A DNA stretch of 64,000 bases from Actinorhabdospora filicis (GTDB lineage: Bacteria > Actinomycetota > Actinomycetes > Mycobacteriales > Micromonosporaceae), in NCBI RefSeq assembly GCF_030269765.1, contig NZ_BSTX01000004.1:504990-568989 (forward strand), given 5' to 3'. Shown here in pieces: positions 25,227-34,757 of this stretch. Below the pieces are notes generated by a model. That model saw only the letters and a program-made list of their open reading frames with translations. It did no database searches and was not told the DNA's origin. Within the stretch, counting starts at the first letter, position 1. Each line of letters starts with the position of its first letter. The translations under genes were made by a program, and so were the position numbers.

Positions 25227-25549
25227 TGCATCCGGTGATCCCGTACGTCCTGGCCGCGCTGCTGTTCGGGACGGGCGTGTACGGCGTGACCGTGCGCCGC
25301 AACGCCGTCCTGCTGCTGATGTCGGTGGAGCTGATGCTGGGCGCGGTCAACCTCGTCCTGGTGACCGCCGACGTCACCCTCAAGCAGCACGTCGGGCAGG
25401 CTTTCGCGCTGTTCGTGATCGTCATCGCCGCCGCCGAGGTCGGCCTGGGCCTGGCGATCGTGCTCCAGCTGTTCCGGCTGCGCCGGTCGATCGTCACCGA
25501 CGAGGTGGGCGCCGAGCGCGAGCCCGTCGCCGTGAGCGAGGACGCATGA
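25226..25549 (+). CDS. nuoK: complex I-like subunit K
   Basis: A 107-aa protein with three membrane helices. It has the two conserved membrane glutamates in MSVELMLGAVNLVL and FVIVIAAAEVGLGLAIVLQL, which take part in proton transfer. GGGAGGAG precedes the ATG. The stop overlaps the nuoL ATG (ATGA). Confidence 0.95.
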   Translation: MHPVIPYVLAALLFGTGVYGVTVRRNAVLLLMSVELMLGAVNLVLVTADVTLKQHVGQAFALFVIVIAAAEVGLGLAIVLQLFRLRRSIVTDEVGAEREPVAVSEDA

Positions 25550-27384
25550 GCCCCCTGGTCGCCCTCTGGGCCCTCCCGCTGGCCCCGGCCGCCGCCGCGC
25601 TGGCCGGGTTCCTGCTGCCGCTGAAGGCGAAGCGGACCGCCTCGCTGCTGGCCGTCGCCGGTGTCGCGGCGGCCGTGCTCGCGCTGGTCCTGGTGTACAC
25701 CACCGGCGGACTGTCGAGTGTGGACGGCGATGAGACGCGCTTCATCAGCGACGGCCCGGCACTCGTTCGGTTCGGGAGCGTCGCGGTCACCCTGAGCGTG
25801 GGGATGAGCCAGCTGACCTGGTGGGTCGGCCTCGTCGTGGTCGTGGTCGCGCTGATGGTGCAGGTCTACTCGATCGGGTACCTGCGCGCCGACGACGAGC
25901 GCTACAACCCCTACGCCGCGCAGATCTCGCTGTTCACCGCCGCGATGCTGCTGGTCGTCGTCGCCGACGACCTGGTGCTGCTCATGATCGGCTGGGAGGT
26001 CATGGGGGCCTGCTCGTACCTGCTCATCGGGCACGACCGCAAGCTCCCGCAGGCCCCCGCGGCGGCGGTGAAGGCGTTCCTGGTGACCCGGGTCGCCGAC
26101 GTGGCGTTCCTGATCGGCGTGCTGATGCTGGGCTTCCACATCGGCAGCTTCCGCGTCGACGCGATCGCCGAGTACGCATTGGAGAACGGGCACAGCACGA
26201 TGCTGACGGTGTCGGCGGTGCTGATCATGATCGGCGCGTTCGGCAAGAGCGCCCAGTTCCCGCTGCACACCTGGCTCCCGGACGCCATGGCCGGCCCCAC
26301 GCCGATCTCGGCGCTCATCCACGCCGCGACCATGGTCGCCGCCGGAGCCTACGTCCTGGTCCGGCTCTCGCAGCTGCTGTTCACCGCCGGGACCGCCACG
26401 TTCCTCCAGATCGTCGCGGTCGTCTCGATGGTCGTGGCCGCGCTGGCGGCGCTGGCCACCGACGACCTGAAGCGCGTGCTGGCCTGGTCCACCGTCAGCC
26501 AGGTCGCCTACATGATGGCCGCCGCCGGGATCGGCGCCTGGGACGAGTCGATCTTCTACCTCGTCGGGCACGGCTTCTTCAAGGCCCTGCTGTTCCTGAC
26601 CGCCGGGGCCGTCATCCACATGACCGGCACCAACTCCATGTCGGCGATGGGCGGGCTGCGCAAGGGCGCGCCGGTGACGTTCTGGACCATGACGATCGGC
26701 TTCGCCGCCCTCATCGGCCTGCCGCCGCTGACCGGCTTCTACGCCAAGGAACACGTCCTGTCGCACGCCTACGGGCACGAGCACCTGGTGTTCTACGGCG
26801 GCCTGGCCACCGCGCTGCTGACCGCCGCCTACGCCACCCGCGCCTGGCTGCGCACCTTCTTCGGCGCTCCTCGCGGCGAGGCTCACGCACACGACCCGAA
26901 CCCGTGGATGCTCTGGCCGCTGCTGATCCTGGCCGTCCCCACGGTCGCGCTGGGCGCGGTGATGTCTTTCCTGCCGAGCCCGCCGATCGGCGCCGGAGCG
27001 GCCGATCCGACCGCGATGGGCCTGACGATGACCGCGATCGCGGTCGGCATCGGGCTCGCCTGGGGCATCTGGCGCACCGACAAGGCCGCCGATCCCGCCC
27101 GCGTCCTCGGCCCGCTCGGGCCCGTCTTCGAGCAGGCCGGTTACGTCAACCAGATCCAGGACGCCCTGATCGTCACGCCCGTGCGGTTCCTCGCCACGGT
27201 CGCCCGCCGCTCCGACGAGTCCCTCGTGGACGGAGCCGCCGAGGGCGCCGGGAAGGGCATCGGGCTGCTCGGCCGCGCCGTCGCCCTCACCCACCGCGCC
27301 GGGATGCCCCGGCACGTCCTGTCGGTGCTGGCCGGCGCCCTGCTGATCGGCGCGGCCGCCGTCGTCATTGGAGTGTGGGGATGA
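25546..27384 (+). CDS. nuoL: complex I-like antiporter subunit L
   Basis: A 612-aa protein with about 15 membrane helices. It has the Mrp/NuoL core: IGWEVMGACSYLLIG with the conserved Glu, SAQFPLHTWLPDAMAGPTPI, ALIHAATMVAAGAYVLVR, DDLKRVLAWSTVSQVAYMM and LPPLTGFYAKEHV. The C-terminal lateral-helix region is present (FEQAGYVNQIQDALIVTPV). It is a proton-pumping subunit at the far end of the membrane arm. It overlaps nuoM by ATGA. Confidence 0.95.
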   Translation: MSPLVALWALPLAPAAAALAGFLLPLKAKRTASLLAVAGVAAAVLALVLVYTTGGLSSVDGDETRFISDGPALVRFGSVAVTLSVGMSQLTWWVGLVVVVVALMVQVYSIGYLRADDERYNPYAAQISLFTAAMLLVVVADDLVLLMIGWEVMGACSYLLIGHDRKLPQAPAAAVKAFLVTRVADVAFLIGVLMLGFHIGSFRVDAIAEYALENGHSTMLTVSAVLIMIGAFGKSAQFPLHTWLPDAMAGPTPISALIHAATMVAAGAYVLVRLSQLLFTAGTATFLQIVAVVSMVVAALAALATDDLKRVLAWSTVSQVAYMMAAAGIGAWDESIFYLVGHGFFKALLFLTAGAVIHMTGTNSMSAMGGLRKGAPVTFWTMTIGFAALIGLPPLTGFYAKEHVLSHAYGHEHLVFYGGLATALLTAAYATRAWLRTFFGAPRGEAHAHDPNPWMLWPLLILAVPTVALGAVMSFLPSPPIGAGAADPTAMGLTMTAIAVGIGLAWGIWRTDKAADPARVLGPLGPVFEQAGYVNQIQDALIVTPVRFLATVARRSDESLVDGAAEGAGKGIGLLGRAVALTHRAGMPRHVLSVLAGALLIGAAAVVIGVWG

Positions 27385-28859
27385 ACGCCCTGCTGATCGC
27401 CGTCGTGGCCGTGCCAGCCCTCGGCGCGGGAGCCGCCGCCGTCCTCGGGTACCTCAAGAAGGAGCGGGCCGCCGCGATCGCCGGGACGGCCTTCGCCGCG
27501 CTCGGCCTCGTCCTGGCCGCCCTCCTGGCACTGGACCACAGTGGAGCCCCGTGGTCGCGGGTGCGGACCGAGTGGGTCCCGCTGCTGCACCTCGACTTCG
27601 ACCTCGGCGTCGACGGCGTGTCCTACCCCCTCGTCGTCCTCAGTGGACTGCTGACGCTGCTGTGCTGCGCGTTCACGGTGTGGAAGAAGACCGATCGCCC
27701 GCATCTCCTCATCGCGCTGCTGCTGATCGTGGACGCCGGGATGCTCGGGGTGTTCCTCTCCCTCAACCTCGTGCTCTTCTTCGTGTTCTTCGAGGTCGTC
27801 CTGCTGCCGATGTTCGCCATCATCGCCGGGTGGGGCGGCGCGAACCGGCGGCACGCGGCCGTCAAGTTCGCCCTCTACACCCTTCTCGGCTCGCTGCTGC
27901 TGCTCGTCGGCATCTTCGTCGTGGTCACCGGTGCCGAGACCGGCGACATCATCGCCATCACCGCCTCCGGCGGGGGCGGCCTGAGTCGCAACACGCAGCT
28001 CCTCGCCTTCGTGCTCCTCGCCGTCGGGCTGGCCATCAAGGCCCCACTGTGGCCACTGCACTCCTGGCTCCCCGACGCCCACACCGAAGCGCCCACCGTC
28101 GGCTCGGTGATCCTGGCCGGCGTCCTGCTCAAGATGGGCACCTACGGCCTCATCCGCGTCGCCGTCGGCGTCGCGCCCGAAGGCGCCTCGCGGGCCGCGC
28201 TGGTCCTCGGCGTCCTCGCCGTCGTCGCGATCCTCGTCGCCGGGCTGGTCTGCCTGGCCCAGACCGAGCTCAAACGCCTCATCGCCTACTCCTCGGTGGG
28301 CCACATGGGCTTCGTCCTGCTCGGCATCGCCACCCTCACCCCCGCCGGGCTCACCGCCGCGCTCCTGGGCAACATCGCCCACGGGCTCATCACCGGCCTC
28401 CTCTTCTTCCTCGCCGGAGCCGTCAAGGACCGCGCCCACACCGGCGAACTCGCCCGGCTCGGCGGCCTGCGCGAAGTCGCGCCCGGCCTCTCCGGCCTCC
28501 TCGGCTTCACCGCCCTGGCCTCCCTGGGCCTCCCCGGCCTCGCCGGATTCTGGGGCGAGGCCTTCGCCGTCTACGCCGCCATCCAGCGCCACCAGGCACT
28601 GTGGACGGTCCTGGCCGTCCTCGCCGCGATCGGCGCGGCCCTCGCCGCCGCCTACCTGCTGCGGATGCTGCGCCTGGTCACCCACGGCGGCACCGGCGAA
28701 GCCGTGGCCGCCATCGCCCGGCCCGGGCTCGCCCGCTACGAATGGGCGTCCTACACCCCGCTCGCCGCCGGAGCACTCGTCCTCGGCCTGGCGCCCTTCC
28801 TGGTCCAGGCCCCGATCGCGGAGGCCGTCACCGGCATCCTCCAGGCGGTGGCCCGATGA
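27381..28859 (+). CDS. nuoM: complex I-like antiporter subunit M
   Basis: A 492-aa protein with about 14 membrane helices. Diagnostic parts are FFVFFEVVLLPMFAIIAGWG with the conserved Glu, IKAPLWPLHSWLPDAHTEAP, LKMGTYGLIRVAVGV and LKRLIAYSSVGHMGFVLLG. It is a proton-pumping subunit between NuoL and NuoN. Both ends overlap their neighbours by four bases, so the whole run is one operon. Confidence 0.95.
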   Translation: MNALLIAVVAVPALGAGAAAVLGYLKKERAAAIAGTAFAALGLVLAALLALDHSGAPWSRVRTEWVPLLHLDFDLGVDGVSYPLVVLSGLLTLLCCAFTVWKKTDRPHLLIALLLIVDAGMLGVFLSLNLVLFFVFFEVVLLPMFAIIAGWGGANRRHAAVKFALYTLLGSLLLLVGIFVVVTGAETGDIIAITASGGGGLSRNTQLLAFVLLAVGLAIKAPLWPLHSWLPDAHTEAPTVGSVILAGVLLKMGTYGLIRVAVGVAPEGASRAALVLGVLAVVAILVAGLVCLAQTELKRLIAYSSVGHMGFVLLGIATLTPAGLTAALLGNIAHGLITGLLFFLAGAVKDRAHTGELARLGGLREVAPGLSGLLGFTALASLGLPGLAGFWGEAFAVYAAIQRHQALWTVLAVLAAIGAALAAAYLLRMLRLVTHGGTGEAVAAIARPGLARYEWASYTPLAAGALVLGLAPFLVQAPIAEAVTGILQAVAR

Positions 28860-30337
28860 CCCAGGCAATCGACAACGTCGCGCTCCTCCCGGCCTACCTC
28901 GCCGCCGGGACGGCCGTCCTCGTCCTCCTCGCCGACCTGCTCCTCCCGCGCCTCACCTACGCCGCCGCGGCCCTCGGCACGATCGGCGTGGGCGCGGCCG
29001 CGATCTGGGTGGGCACCCTCGGCACCCGCCAGACCTTCTGCCTGGCCGACGGCTGCTCCTTCGTCGCCGACGACACTGGCGCGCTCATCGCCGTGGTGTT
29101 CAGCGCGCTCACCCTCGGCGTCATCGGCCTGTCCGTGCCCGCCCTGCGCGCACCGGACGGCCCGCCGCGCGGCGAGTACCTCTTCCTCCTCGCCTGCTCC
29201 CTGGCCGGTGGCGTCGTCCTGGGCTACGCCCGCGACCTCATCACCATCGTCGTCGCCCTGGAGACCCTGACCCTGCCGCTGTACGCGCTCGTCGGGTTCC
29301 GCCGCCGCGCGGTCGCCTCCGCCGAGGCCTCCGTCGACTTCCTCGTCGTCTCGGTGGTGTCCAGCGCGGTCACCCTCATGGGCGCCGCCCTCCTGTACGC
29401 CCTCACCGGCACCGTCCACCTGACGAAGCTGCGCGAGGCCCTCTCCGGCCCCGCCACCGACGGCGGCCCGCAGGGCGTCGACACGTCCCTGCCACTGGTC
29501 TCGGTCGCCGCCGTGCTCGTCCTGGTCGGCATCGCCTTCAAGATCGCCGCCGTGCCCTTCCACGCCTGGGCGCCCGCCACCTACGAAGGCGCGCCCCTGC
29601 CCGTCGCCGCCTACCTGTCCACCGCCTCCAAGGTCGGCGGCGTCATCGCCCTCCTCGCCGTCGCCCTCGGCGGCCTGCGGCCCATCCTCGACGGCACCGC
29701 CGGTGTCCTGTTCGCCGTGGTCGCGGTGGCCACCATGACCGTCGGCAACCTCGCCGCCCTCCGCCAGACCCGCATGGTCCGGCTCCTGGCCTTCTCCTCG
29801 ATCGCCCAGGCCGGGTACCTCCTGGCACCCCTCGGCGTCTTCGTCTACGCCACCGGGAACATCGGCGACACCGCGAACACCGTCATGACCGCCGTCCTCG
29901 CCTACACCGTCTTCTACGTCCTGCTGGAGATCACCGTCTTCGGCGTCCTGATCGCCGTCCGCGGCGGCGCGCAGGGTGGCCCGATCAGCGAATACGCCGG
30001 GCTCGCCCGCCGCTCGCCGATCCTGGCGGGCGTCTTCGTGCTCGCGCTGGCCGGGCTCGCCGGACTGCCGCCCGGCCTGGCCGGGCTCTTCGCGAAGGTC
30101 ACCGTCGTCGACGCCCTCCTCAAGGGCAACGCCGTGTGGATCGCGGTGGCCGTCGCCGTCAACGCCGTCATCGGCCTCGTCTACTACGTCCGCGTGGCGA
30201 GCGTCGTCGTGCGCGGCGGGACGCCGGAACAGGCCGCCCGCGTCCCGTGGCCGGTGGGTCTGGTGCTCGCGGCGGCGACCATCGCCGCGCTCGTGGCCGG
30301 CGTCGCCCCACAGTGGGTCCTCGCCGCCGTCGGCTAG
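28856..30337 (+). CDS. nuoN: complex I-like antiporter subunit N
   Basis: A 493-aa protein with about 14 membrane helices. It has the NuoN features FLVVSVVSSAVTLMGAALLY, FKIAAVPFHAWAPATYEGAP, ASKVGGVIALLAVALGG, VRLLAFSSIAQAGYLLAP and LAGLPPGLAGLFAKVTVV. It is the last gene of the cluster and ends in a 4-bp overlap with a convergent NAD(P)-binding protein gene. No separate terminator is seen between them. Confidence 0.95.
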   Translation: MTQAIDNVALLPAYLAAGTAVLVLLADLLLPRLTYAAAALGTIGVGAAAIWVGTLGTRQTFCLADGCSFVADDTGALIAVVFSALTLGVIGLSVPALRAPDGPPRGEYLFLLACSLAGGVVLGYARDLITIVVALETLTLPLYALVGFRRRAVASAEASVDFLVVSVVSSAVTLMGAALLYALTGTVHLTKLREALSGPATDGGPQGVDTSLPLVSVAAVLVLVGIAFKIAAVPFHAWAPATYEGAPLPVAAYLSTASKVGGVIALLAVALGGLRPILDGTAGVLFAVVAVATMTVGNLAALRQTRMVRLLAFSSIAQAGYLLAPLGVFVYATGNIGDTANTVMTAVLAYTVFYVLLEITVFGVLIAVRGGAQGGPISEYAGLARRSPILAGVFVLALAGLAGLPPGLAGLFAKVTVVDALLKGNAVWIAVAVAVNAVIGLVYYVRVASVVVRGGTPEQAARVPWPVGLVLAAATIAALVAGVAPQWVLAAVG

Positions 30338-31080
30338 CCGAGCCTGGCCGCCAGGAAGTCCTCCCAGGTGCCCGCGCCCGTCCGCACCCGCTCCAGCGAC
30401 AGGTTGTCGCCCGCGCGGTAGGCCCTCCCGACCTTCCCGGGCATCCGGACCGGCAGCAGCGGGCGCTTCTTGCCCCGCGCCGCCAGGAACCCGCGCAGCA
30501 GCTCCCGCATGTCGTACACCCGCGGACCGGCGATGTCGTCGACGAGCCCCTGCGGCTCGCCCACGGTCAGCTCGACGAGGCGCGCGGCGACGTCCTCGCT
30601 GGCCACCGGCTGGAAGCGCAGGCCGCCCGGGGCGGGCACCAGCGGCATCTTCGTCATCTTCTCGGCGATGGTGAAGACCAGGTCGTGGAACTGCGCGGCC
30701 CGCAGGATCGTGTGCGGGATCTTCGAGTCGCGGATCGCGTCCTCGGCGGCCAGCTTCATCTTGAACCACGAGATCGGCATCGTGTCGGCGCCGATGACCG
30801 AGATGTGCACGATGTGCCCGACCCCCGCTTCTTCGGCCGCCCGGACCAGGTTCGCCGCGGCGACGTCGTCGCCCTTCTGCCCGCCCGCCAGGTGCAGGAC
30901 GGTGTCGATGCCCCGCATCGCCTCCGCCAGGCCCTCGCCGGTGGTCAGATCGCAGGCGACCCGGTCGGCGCCGGGCTTCGCCGTCCGGCTCAGCACCCGG
31001 ATCTTCGCGCCGGCCGCCGCCAGGCGGGGGAGGACCTGCTTGCCGAGGGTGCCGGTGCCACCGGTGACCAGAACGTACAT
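30334..31080 (-). CDS. NAD(P)-binding atypical SDR / NmrA-like protein
   Basis: A 248-aa protein with a Rossmann start (MYVLVTGGTGTLGKQVLPRL), SRTAKP after beta-2, and VLHLAGGQKGDDVAAANLVR and VGHIVHISVIGAD in the core. It lacks the classic Y-x-x-x-K dyad of short-chain dehydrogenases and fits the SDR_a5/NmrA group, which may act as NAD(P) sensors or quinone/flavin reductases. AAGGAG precedes the ATG. The position downstream of nuoN on the opposite strand implies no link. Confidence 0.82.
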   Translation of the reverse strand: MYVLVTGGTGTLGKQVLPRLAAAGAKIRVLSRTAKPGADRVACDLTTGEGLAEAMRGIDTVLHLAGGQKGDDVAAANLVRAAEEAGVGHIVHISVIGADTMPISWFKMKLAAEDAIRDSKIPHTILRAAQFHDLVFTIAEKMTKMPLVPAPGGLRFQPVASEDVAARLVELTVGEPQGLVDDIAGPRVYDMRELLRGFLAARGKKRPLLPVRMPGKVGRAYRAGDNLSLERVRTGAGTWEDFLAARLG

Positions 31081-31158
31081 CGCGCGCTCCTTCGTGGGGG
31101 GTTCACCCGGTTGACCGGCGCCGGGCGGCGAAGGTGACCGCCCCGGGGGTGAGCCCGC

Positions 31159-31803
31159 TCACCAGCCCGCCACCGGCGGGGCGGCGGTCCGGCCGATCAG
31201 GGCGGCGTAGCGGGCCGCGACCGGGTCGAGGTCGTCCCCGCGCCACCGGACGTGCCAGAACAGCTCGTGACGGCCAGGGGAGTCGACGCTCAGGGTGATG
31301 CCGGTGATGCCGCTGCGCGACTCGGCCCAGTCGCAGTGCCAGGTGAGGTCACCCCGGCCGAGGTGCGCGCGGGCCAGCAGCGCCTCCTCGACCACACCCG
31401 GCGGCCGCCGGTCCGGGCTCACCGAGACGGGCAGCGACGGCACCGTCAGCAGCCACGCGACGTGCTCCGGCCGCAGCGGCTCGTAGAAGGCCACCGCGCC
31501 CTGCCGGTCCGGGGGCCCCAGCGGCGCCGCGAAGACCGCCCGCGCGGCCTCCGCCAGGTGGCCCGGCACCTCGACGTGCAGCCACACCGGCGCGGGCAGG
31601 TCCAGGAACTCGCCCGCGTCGTGCGAACCGATGTACAAGGTGCCGTCGAAGACCGGCTCGTGCCAGCGGGTGTTCGCCGCGGCGAGCAACCGGCGGGCGT
31701 CGGCCAGGGCGTCGGCCGCGTCGGTGTAGAACCCGAGGCTGTAGGCGAGGGATGAGGCCACGGCGGTGATCATGCCCGGCCGCGGGCGTCCGCGCACGCT
31801 CAT
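31159..31803 (-). CDS. conserved-type hypothetical protein
   Basis: A 214-aa soluble protein with no recognised family. Notable parts are LAYSLGFYTDAADALADARR, PVWLHVEVPGHLAEAARAVF and HELFWHVRWRGDDLDPVAAR. The ATG at 31803 follows directly on the stop codon of the flavodoxin-fold reductase gene, so the two are coupled. A second in-frame ATG, at residue 11, could also be the start. Function unknown. Confidence 0.6.
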   Translation of the reverse strand: MSVRGRPRPGMITAVASSLAYSLGFYTDAADALADARRLLAAANTRWHEPVFDGTLYIGSHDAGEFLDLPAPVWLHVEVPGHLAEAARAVFAAPLGPPDRQGAVAFYEPLRPEHVAWLLTVPSLPVSVSPDRRPPGVVEEALLARAHLGRGDLTWHCDWAESRSGITGITLSVDSPGRHELFWHVRWRGDDLDPVAARYAALIGRTAAPPVAGW

Positions 31804-32562
31804 TCACGCCACGTGCAGCCGCAGCCCCCGCGTCCCCTCGCGCTCCACGCCCTCCTTGAGCTCGTGGCGCTCGTAGTCGCCGCCGGCCTGCGGGCGGAAC
31901 GGGATCGGCGCGATGGTGTCCAGCTCCAGCAGCCGCTTCTCCCAGTCGGCGGCGACTTCGGCGAAGCGCTCATCGGTCATCCGGACGGTGTCGTGGACGA
32001 CGAAGGGCGGCAGCACGTCGAAGCCGGGGAAGTAGAGGATCCCGTGGTGGATGGGGAACAGCAGATCCATCAGCTCGCCGTTGATGCCGCGCTCGGAGTA
32101 GTGGTGCGGCCCGCCGCCGACCATCACCGACAGCATCGCGCGCTTGCCCGCGAAGACGCCCGCGCCATAGCGGATGGAGTTGCCCTCGCCGCGCCCGTAG
32201 GCGTACTTGAAGGTGAAGACCCGGTCCACCCAGCCCTTCATGATCGCCGGGAGGTGGAACCACCACAGCGGGAAGTTCAGGATCACCGTGTCGGCCCAGT
32301 CGAGCTTCGCCTGCTCGGCGGCGATCTCCGGGGCCAGCGTGCCGCCCTCGTAGGCGTCGCCGGAGTCGGTGACGATCGCCAGCGGCGAGTTCGCCGAGGT
32401 CCCGAAGTCCTCCGCCTCGATGGCGGCGCGCCAGTCCATGGCGTGCAGGTCGGAGACCCGGACCTCGTGCCCGGCGCGTTCCAGGAACGTGACGGCCAGG
32501 TCCTTCAGGGACGAGGTGAGGGAGGCGGGCTCGGGGTGCGCGTTCACGATGAGAACCTTCAT
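31804..32562 (-). CDS. NAD(P)H-dependent quinone oxidoreductase, flavodoxin-like fold
   Basis: A 252-aa protein of the NQO1/MdaB-like family: MKVLIVNAHPEPASLTSSLK (FMN/FAD phosphate loop), DTVILNFPLWWFHLPAIMKG, WVDRVFTFKYAYG and LSVMVGGGPHHYS. Such enzymes reduce quinones or nitroaromatics by two electrons. It is divergent from an XRE/MmyB-type regulator with a 9-bp inverted repeat between them, the usual layout for a regulator controlling a neighbouring reductase. GAGGG precedes the ATG. Confidence 0.88.
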   Translation of the reverse strand: MKVLIVNAHPEPASLTSSLKDLAVTFLERAGHEVRVSDLHAMDWRAAIEAEDFGTSANSPLAIVTDSGDAYEGGTLAPEIAAEQAKLDWADTVILNFPLWWFHLPAIMKGWVDRVFTFKYAYGRGEGNSIRYGAGVFAGKRAMLSVMVGGGPHHYSERGINGELMDLLFPIHHGILYFPGFDVLPPFVVHDTVRMTDERFAEVAADWEKRLLELDTIAPIPFRPQAGGDYERHELKEGVEREGTRGLRLHVA

Positions 32563-32606
32563 GCCCTCGATCCTGGGCGAGATCGCGGGCGGCGTTCAGT
32601 GTCGCT

Positions 32607-32650
32607 TCTTCCTGGCAATGTTCTTCATGGGCATACGAGTACCAGGAAGA
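32607..32650. promoter_or_regulatory. 9-bp inverted repeat in the divergent reductase/regulator promoter
   Basis: TCTTCCTGG at 32607-32615 and CCAGGAAGA at 32642-32650 are perfect complements with 26 bases between. The right arm ends four bases before the regulator ATG, so binding would block its own translation start region and the reductase promoter together. Probable operator of the MmyB-type regulator (inference). Confidence 0.5.
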
Positions 32651-32654
32651 TCCC

Positions 32655-33485
32655 ATGGACGCGCGCGATACTTGCCGGGTGGAAGATCTCGCCGCATTCC
32701 TGCGCGACCGGCGCGCCCGCCTCGAACCCGCCGAGGTCGGCGTCCCGACCCGCTCCTACCGGCGCGTGACCGGCCTGCGCCGCGAGGAGGTGGCACACCT
32801 GTCGGGCGTCAGCATCGACTACTACGTGCGCCTCGAACAGGGCCGCGCCAAGCAGCCCTCCGAGCAGGTCCTGGACGCCCTCGCGCGCGCCCTGCGCCTC
32901 AACGACGTCGAGCGCGAGCACCTGCACCGCCTCGCCCGGCCCCGCCGGGAGGTACCCGCGTCCAGCCCCGTCGTGCGTCCCGGGCTCAGCGCGGTCCTGG
33001 CGGCGATGGGCGAGGTGCCCGCGCTGATCCTCGACCACCGCTCCACCGTCGTCGCCGCCAACCCCGCCGCCGAGGCCGTCTACGACCGGCCCCTGACCGG
33101 GTTCAACACCGTCCGGGACGTGTTCGTCGCCGATGACGACCCCTTCTACGCCGACCTGGCGACCTGCTCGCTGGACGCCGTGGGCTACCTGCGCCACTCC
33201 GCCGGTCGCTACCCCGACGACGAGCGCCTGGCGGCGCTGGTGGCCGAGCTGTCGGCGTCCAGCGCGCGCTTCGGCGAGCTGTGGGCCCGCGGCGACGTGC
33301 GCGTCCGCAACTTCGGCGGGAAGCGGTTCCGGCACGCCGAGGCCGGCGTCCTGGCGTTCAGCATGGAGACCTTCGCGCTGCCGGACGGCTCCGAGCGGGT
33401 CATGGTGGTGCTCACACCGGACGACGAGGCGACCCGTGCGGCGATGAAACGCCTGGTGGGAGCGACGGAGGCCGGGCGCGCTTGA
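32655..33485 (+). CDS. XRE-family regulator with MmyB-like ligand domain
   Basis: A 276-aa protein with an N-terminal XRE HTH (YRRVTGLRREEVAHLSGVSI, YYVRLEQGRAKQPSEQVLDA) and a C-terminal PAS-like MmyB domain (ALILDHRSTVVAANPAAEAV, RNFGGKRFRHAEAGVLAFSM). Members repress divergent dehydrogenase or reductase genes and respond to small hydrophobic ligands. It sits face to face with the quinone-reductase gene. The insertion of the TnpB element begins within 35 bp of its stop. Confidence 0.9.
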   Translation: MDARDTCRVEDLAAFLRDRRARLEPAEVGVPTRSYRRVTGLRREEVAHLSGVSIDYYVRLEQGRAKQPSEQVLDALARALRLNDVEREHLHRLARPRREVPASSPVVRPGLSAVLAAMGEVPALILDHRSTVVAANPAAEAVYDRPLTGFNTVRDVFVADDDPFYADLATCSLDAVGYLRHSAGRYPDDERLAALVAELSASSARFGELWARGDVRVRNFGGKRFRHAEAGVLAFSMETFALPDGSERVMVVLTPDDEATRAAMKRLVGATEAGRA

Positions 33486-33497
33486 CGCATTCATCGA

Positions 33498-34757
33498 TCA
33501 CATGTGCTAATGTGACGAATGTGCGGCTTCGCTATAAGTACCGGCTATATCCGACATCTGAGCAGTGTCGATCACTCGCCCGGGCGTACGGATGCGCGCG
33601 GGTGGTCTTCAACGACGGACTTCGTGTTCGCCGCGAAGCCCACGCCGCGGGTCTGCCGTACGTGAAGGACACCGAGCTGCAGAAGCAGGTCATCACCCGG
33701 GCCAAGCGCACCGAAGAGCGCGCCTGGCTCTCGGAGGTGTCGTCGGTCGTGCTGGTGCAGTCCCTGCGGGATCTGCATACCGCCTACCGGAACTTCTTCA
33801 CCTCGCTGACCGGTGAGCGGCGAGGCCCCCGGATCGCCGAGCCTCGGTTCAAGTCGAAGAGGGACGGCCGTCAGGCCATCAGGCTCGTCGGTAAGGGGTT
33901 CGCGCTTCGGCGGAACGGCCGGCTTCATGTCGCGAAGGTCGGTGAGCTCGTCGTGCGATGGTCGCGTGACCTTCCTTCGTCCCCGACGAGCGTCACCGTC
34001 ATGAAAGACGCCGCGAACAGATACCGGGTGTCCTTCGTGGTCGATGTCGAGCCCGCGCCGCTGCCCGCCACGAAGGCGGAGACCGGAATCGATCTCGGAT
34101 TGGCTCACTTCGCGGTGTTCGCCGATGGCCGTAAGGTCGAATCGCCGAGGTTCCTTCGTCGGGCCGAGAACAAACTGGCGCGTATGCAAAAAGCCTTCGC
34201 GCGGAAGGTCAAGGGGAGCCGCAACCGGGCGAAGGCCCGTATCGCCGTCGCGAAGTGGCGTGCCCATGTGGCCGATCAAAGGCGGGACTGGCATCATAAA
34301 CTCTCCACGACGGTCATCCGCGACAACCAAGCGGTGTTCGTCGAGGATCTCGCGGTTCGGGGTCTCGCGCGTACCCGTCTTGCCAAGTCCGTGCACGACG
34401 CGGGCTGGTCGGCCTTCCTCGGCATGTTGCAGTACAAGGCCATGATGCACGGCCGTCGGCTCGGGCGAATCGGTCGCTTCGAACCCACATCCCAGGTTTG
34501 CTCGGACTGCGGCGCAAAGGACGGCCCGAAACCTCTATCGGTTCGGCGGTGGGTTTGTGTGAACTGCCGGGCGGTTCATGACCGTGACGTCAATGCCGCC
34601 CGCAATATTCTGGCCGCCGGACGGGCGGACAGACTAAACGCCTGCGGAGCGCGGATAAGACCGGGAGTGATCCCGGCGCCGCGTGCGGAAACAGGAACCG
34701 TCCCGGCACGCGGACGTGTGGCGGGAATCCCTGGCAATCGTGCGGGGAGGGCGTCAA
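33498..34757 (+). mobile_element. solitary TnpB element (IS200/IS605 or IS607 type), no transposase A
   Basis: An insertion between the MmyB-type regulator and htpX. The left end holds a 6-bp hairpin (TCACAT at 33498-33503, ATGTGA at 33510-33515). The right end reads GGGAATCCC...CGGGGAGGGCGTCAA and ends at 34757, like the right ends I recall for actinobacterial TnpB elements. No tnpA is present, so movement would need one in trans. The exact left boundary is not visible. The GC content is lower than that of its neighbours. Confidence 0.7.
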
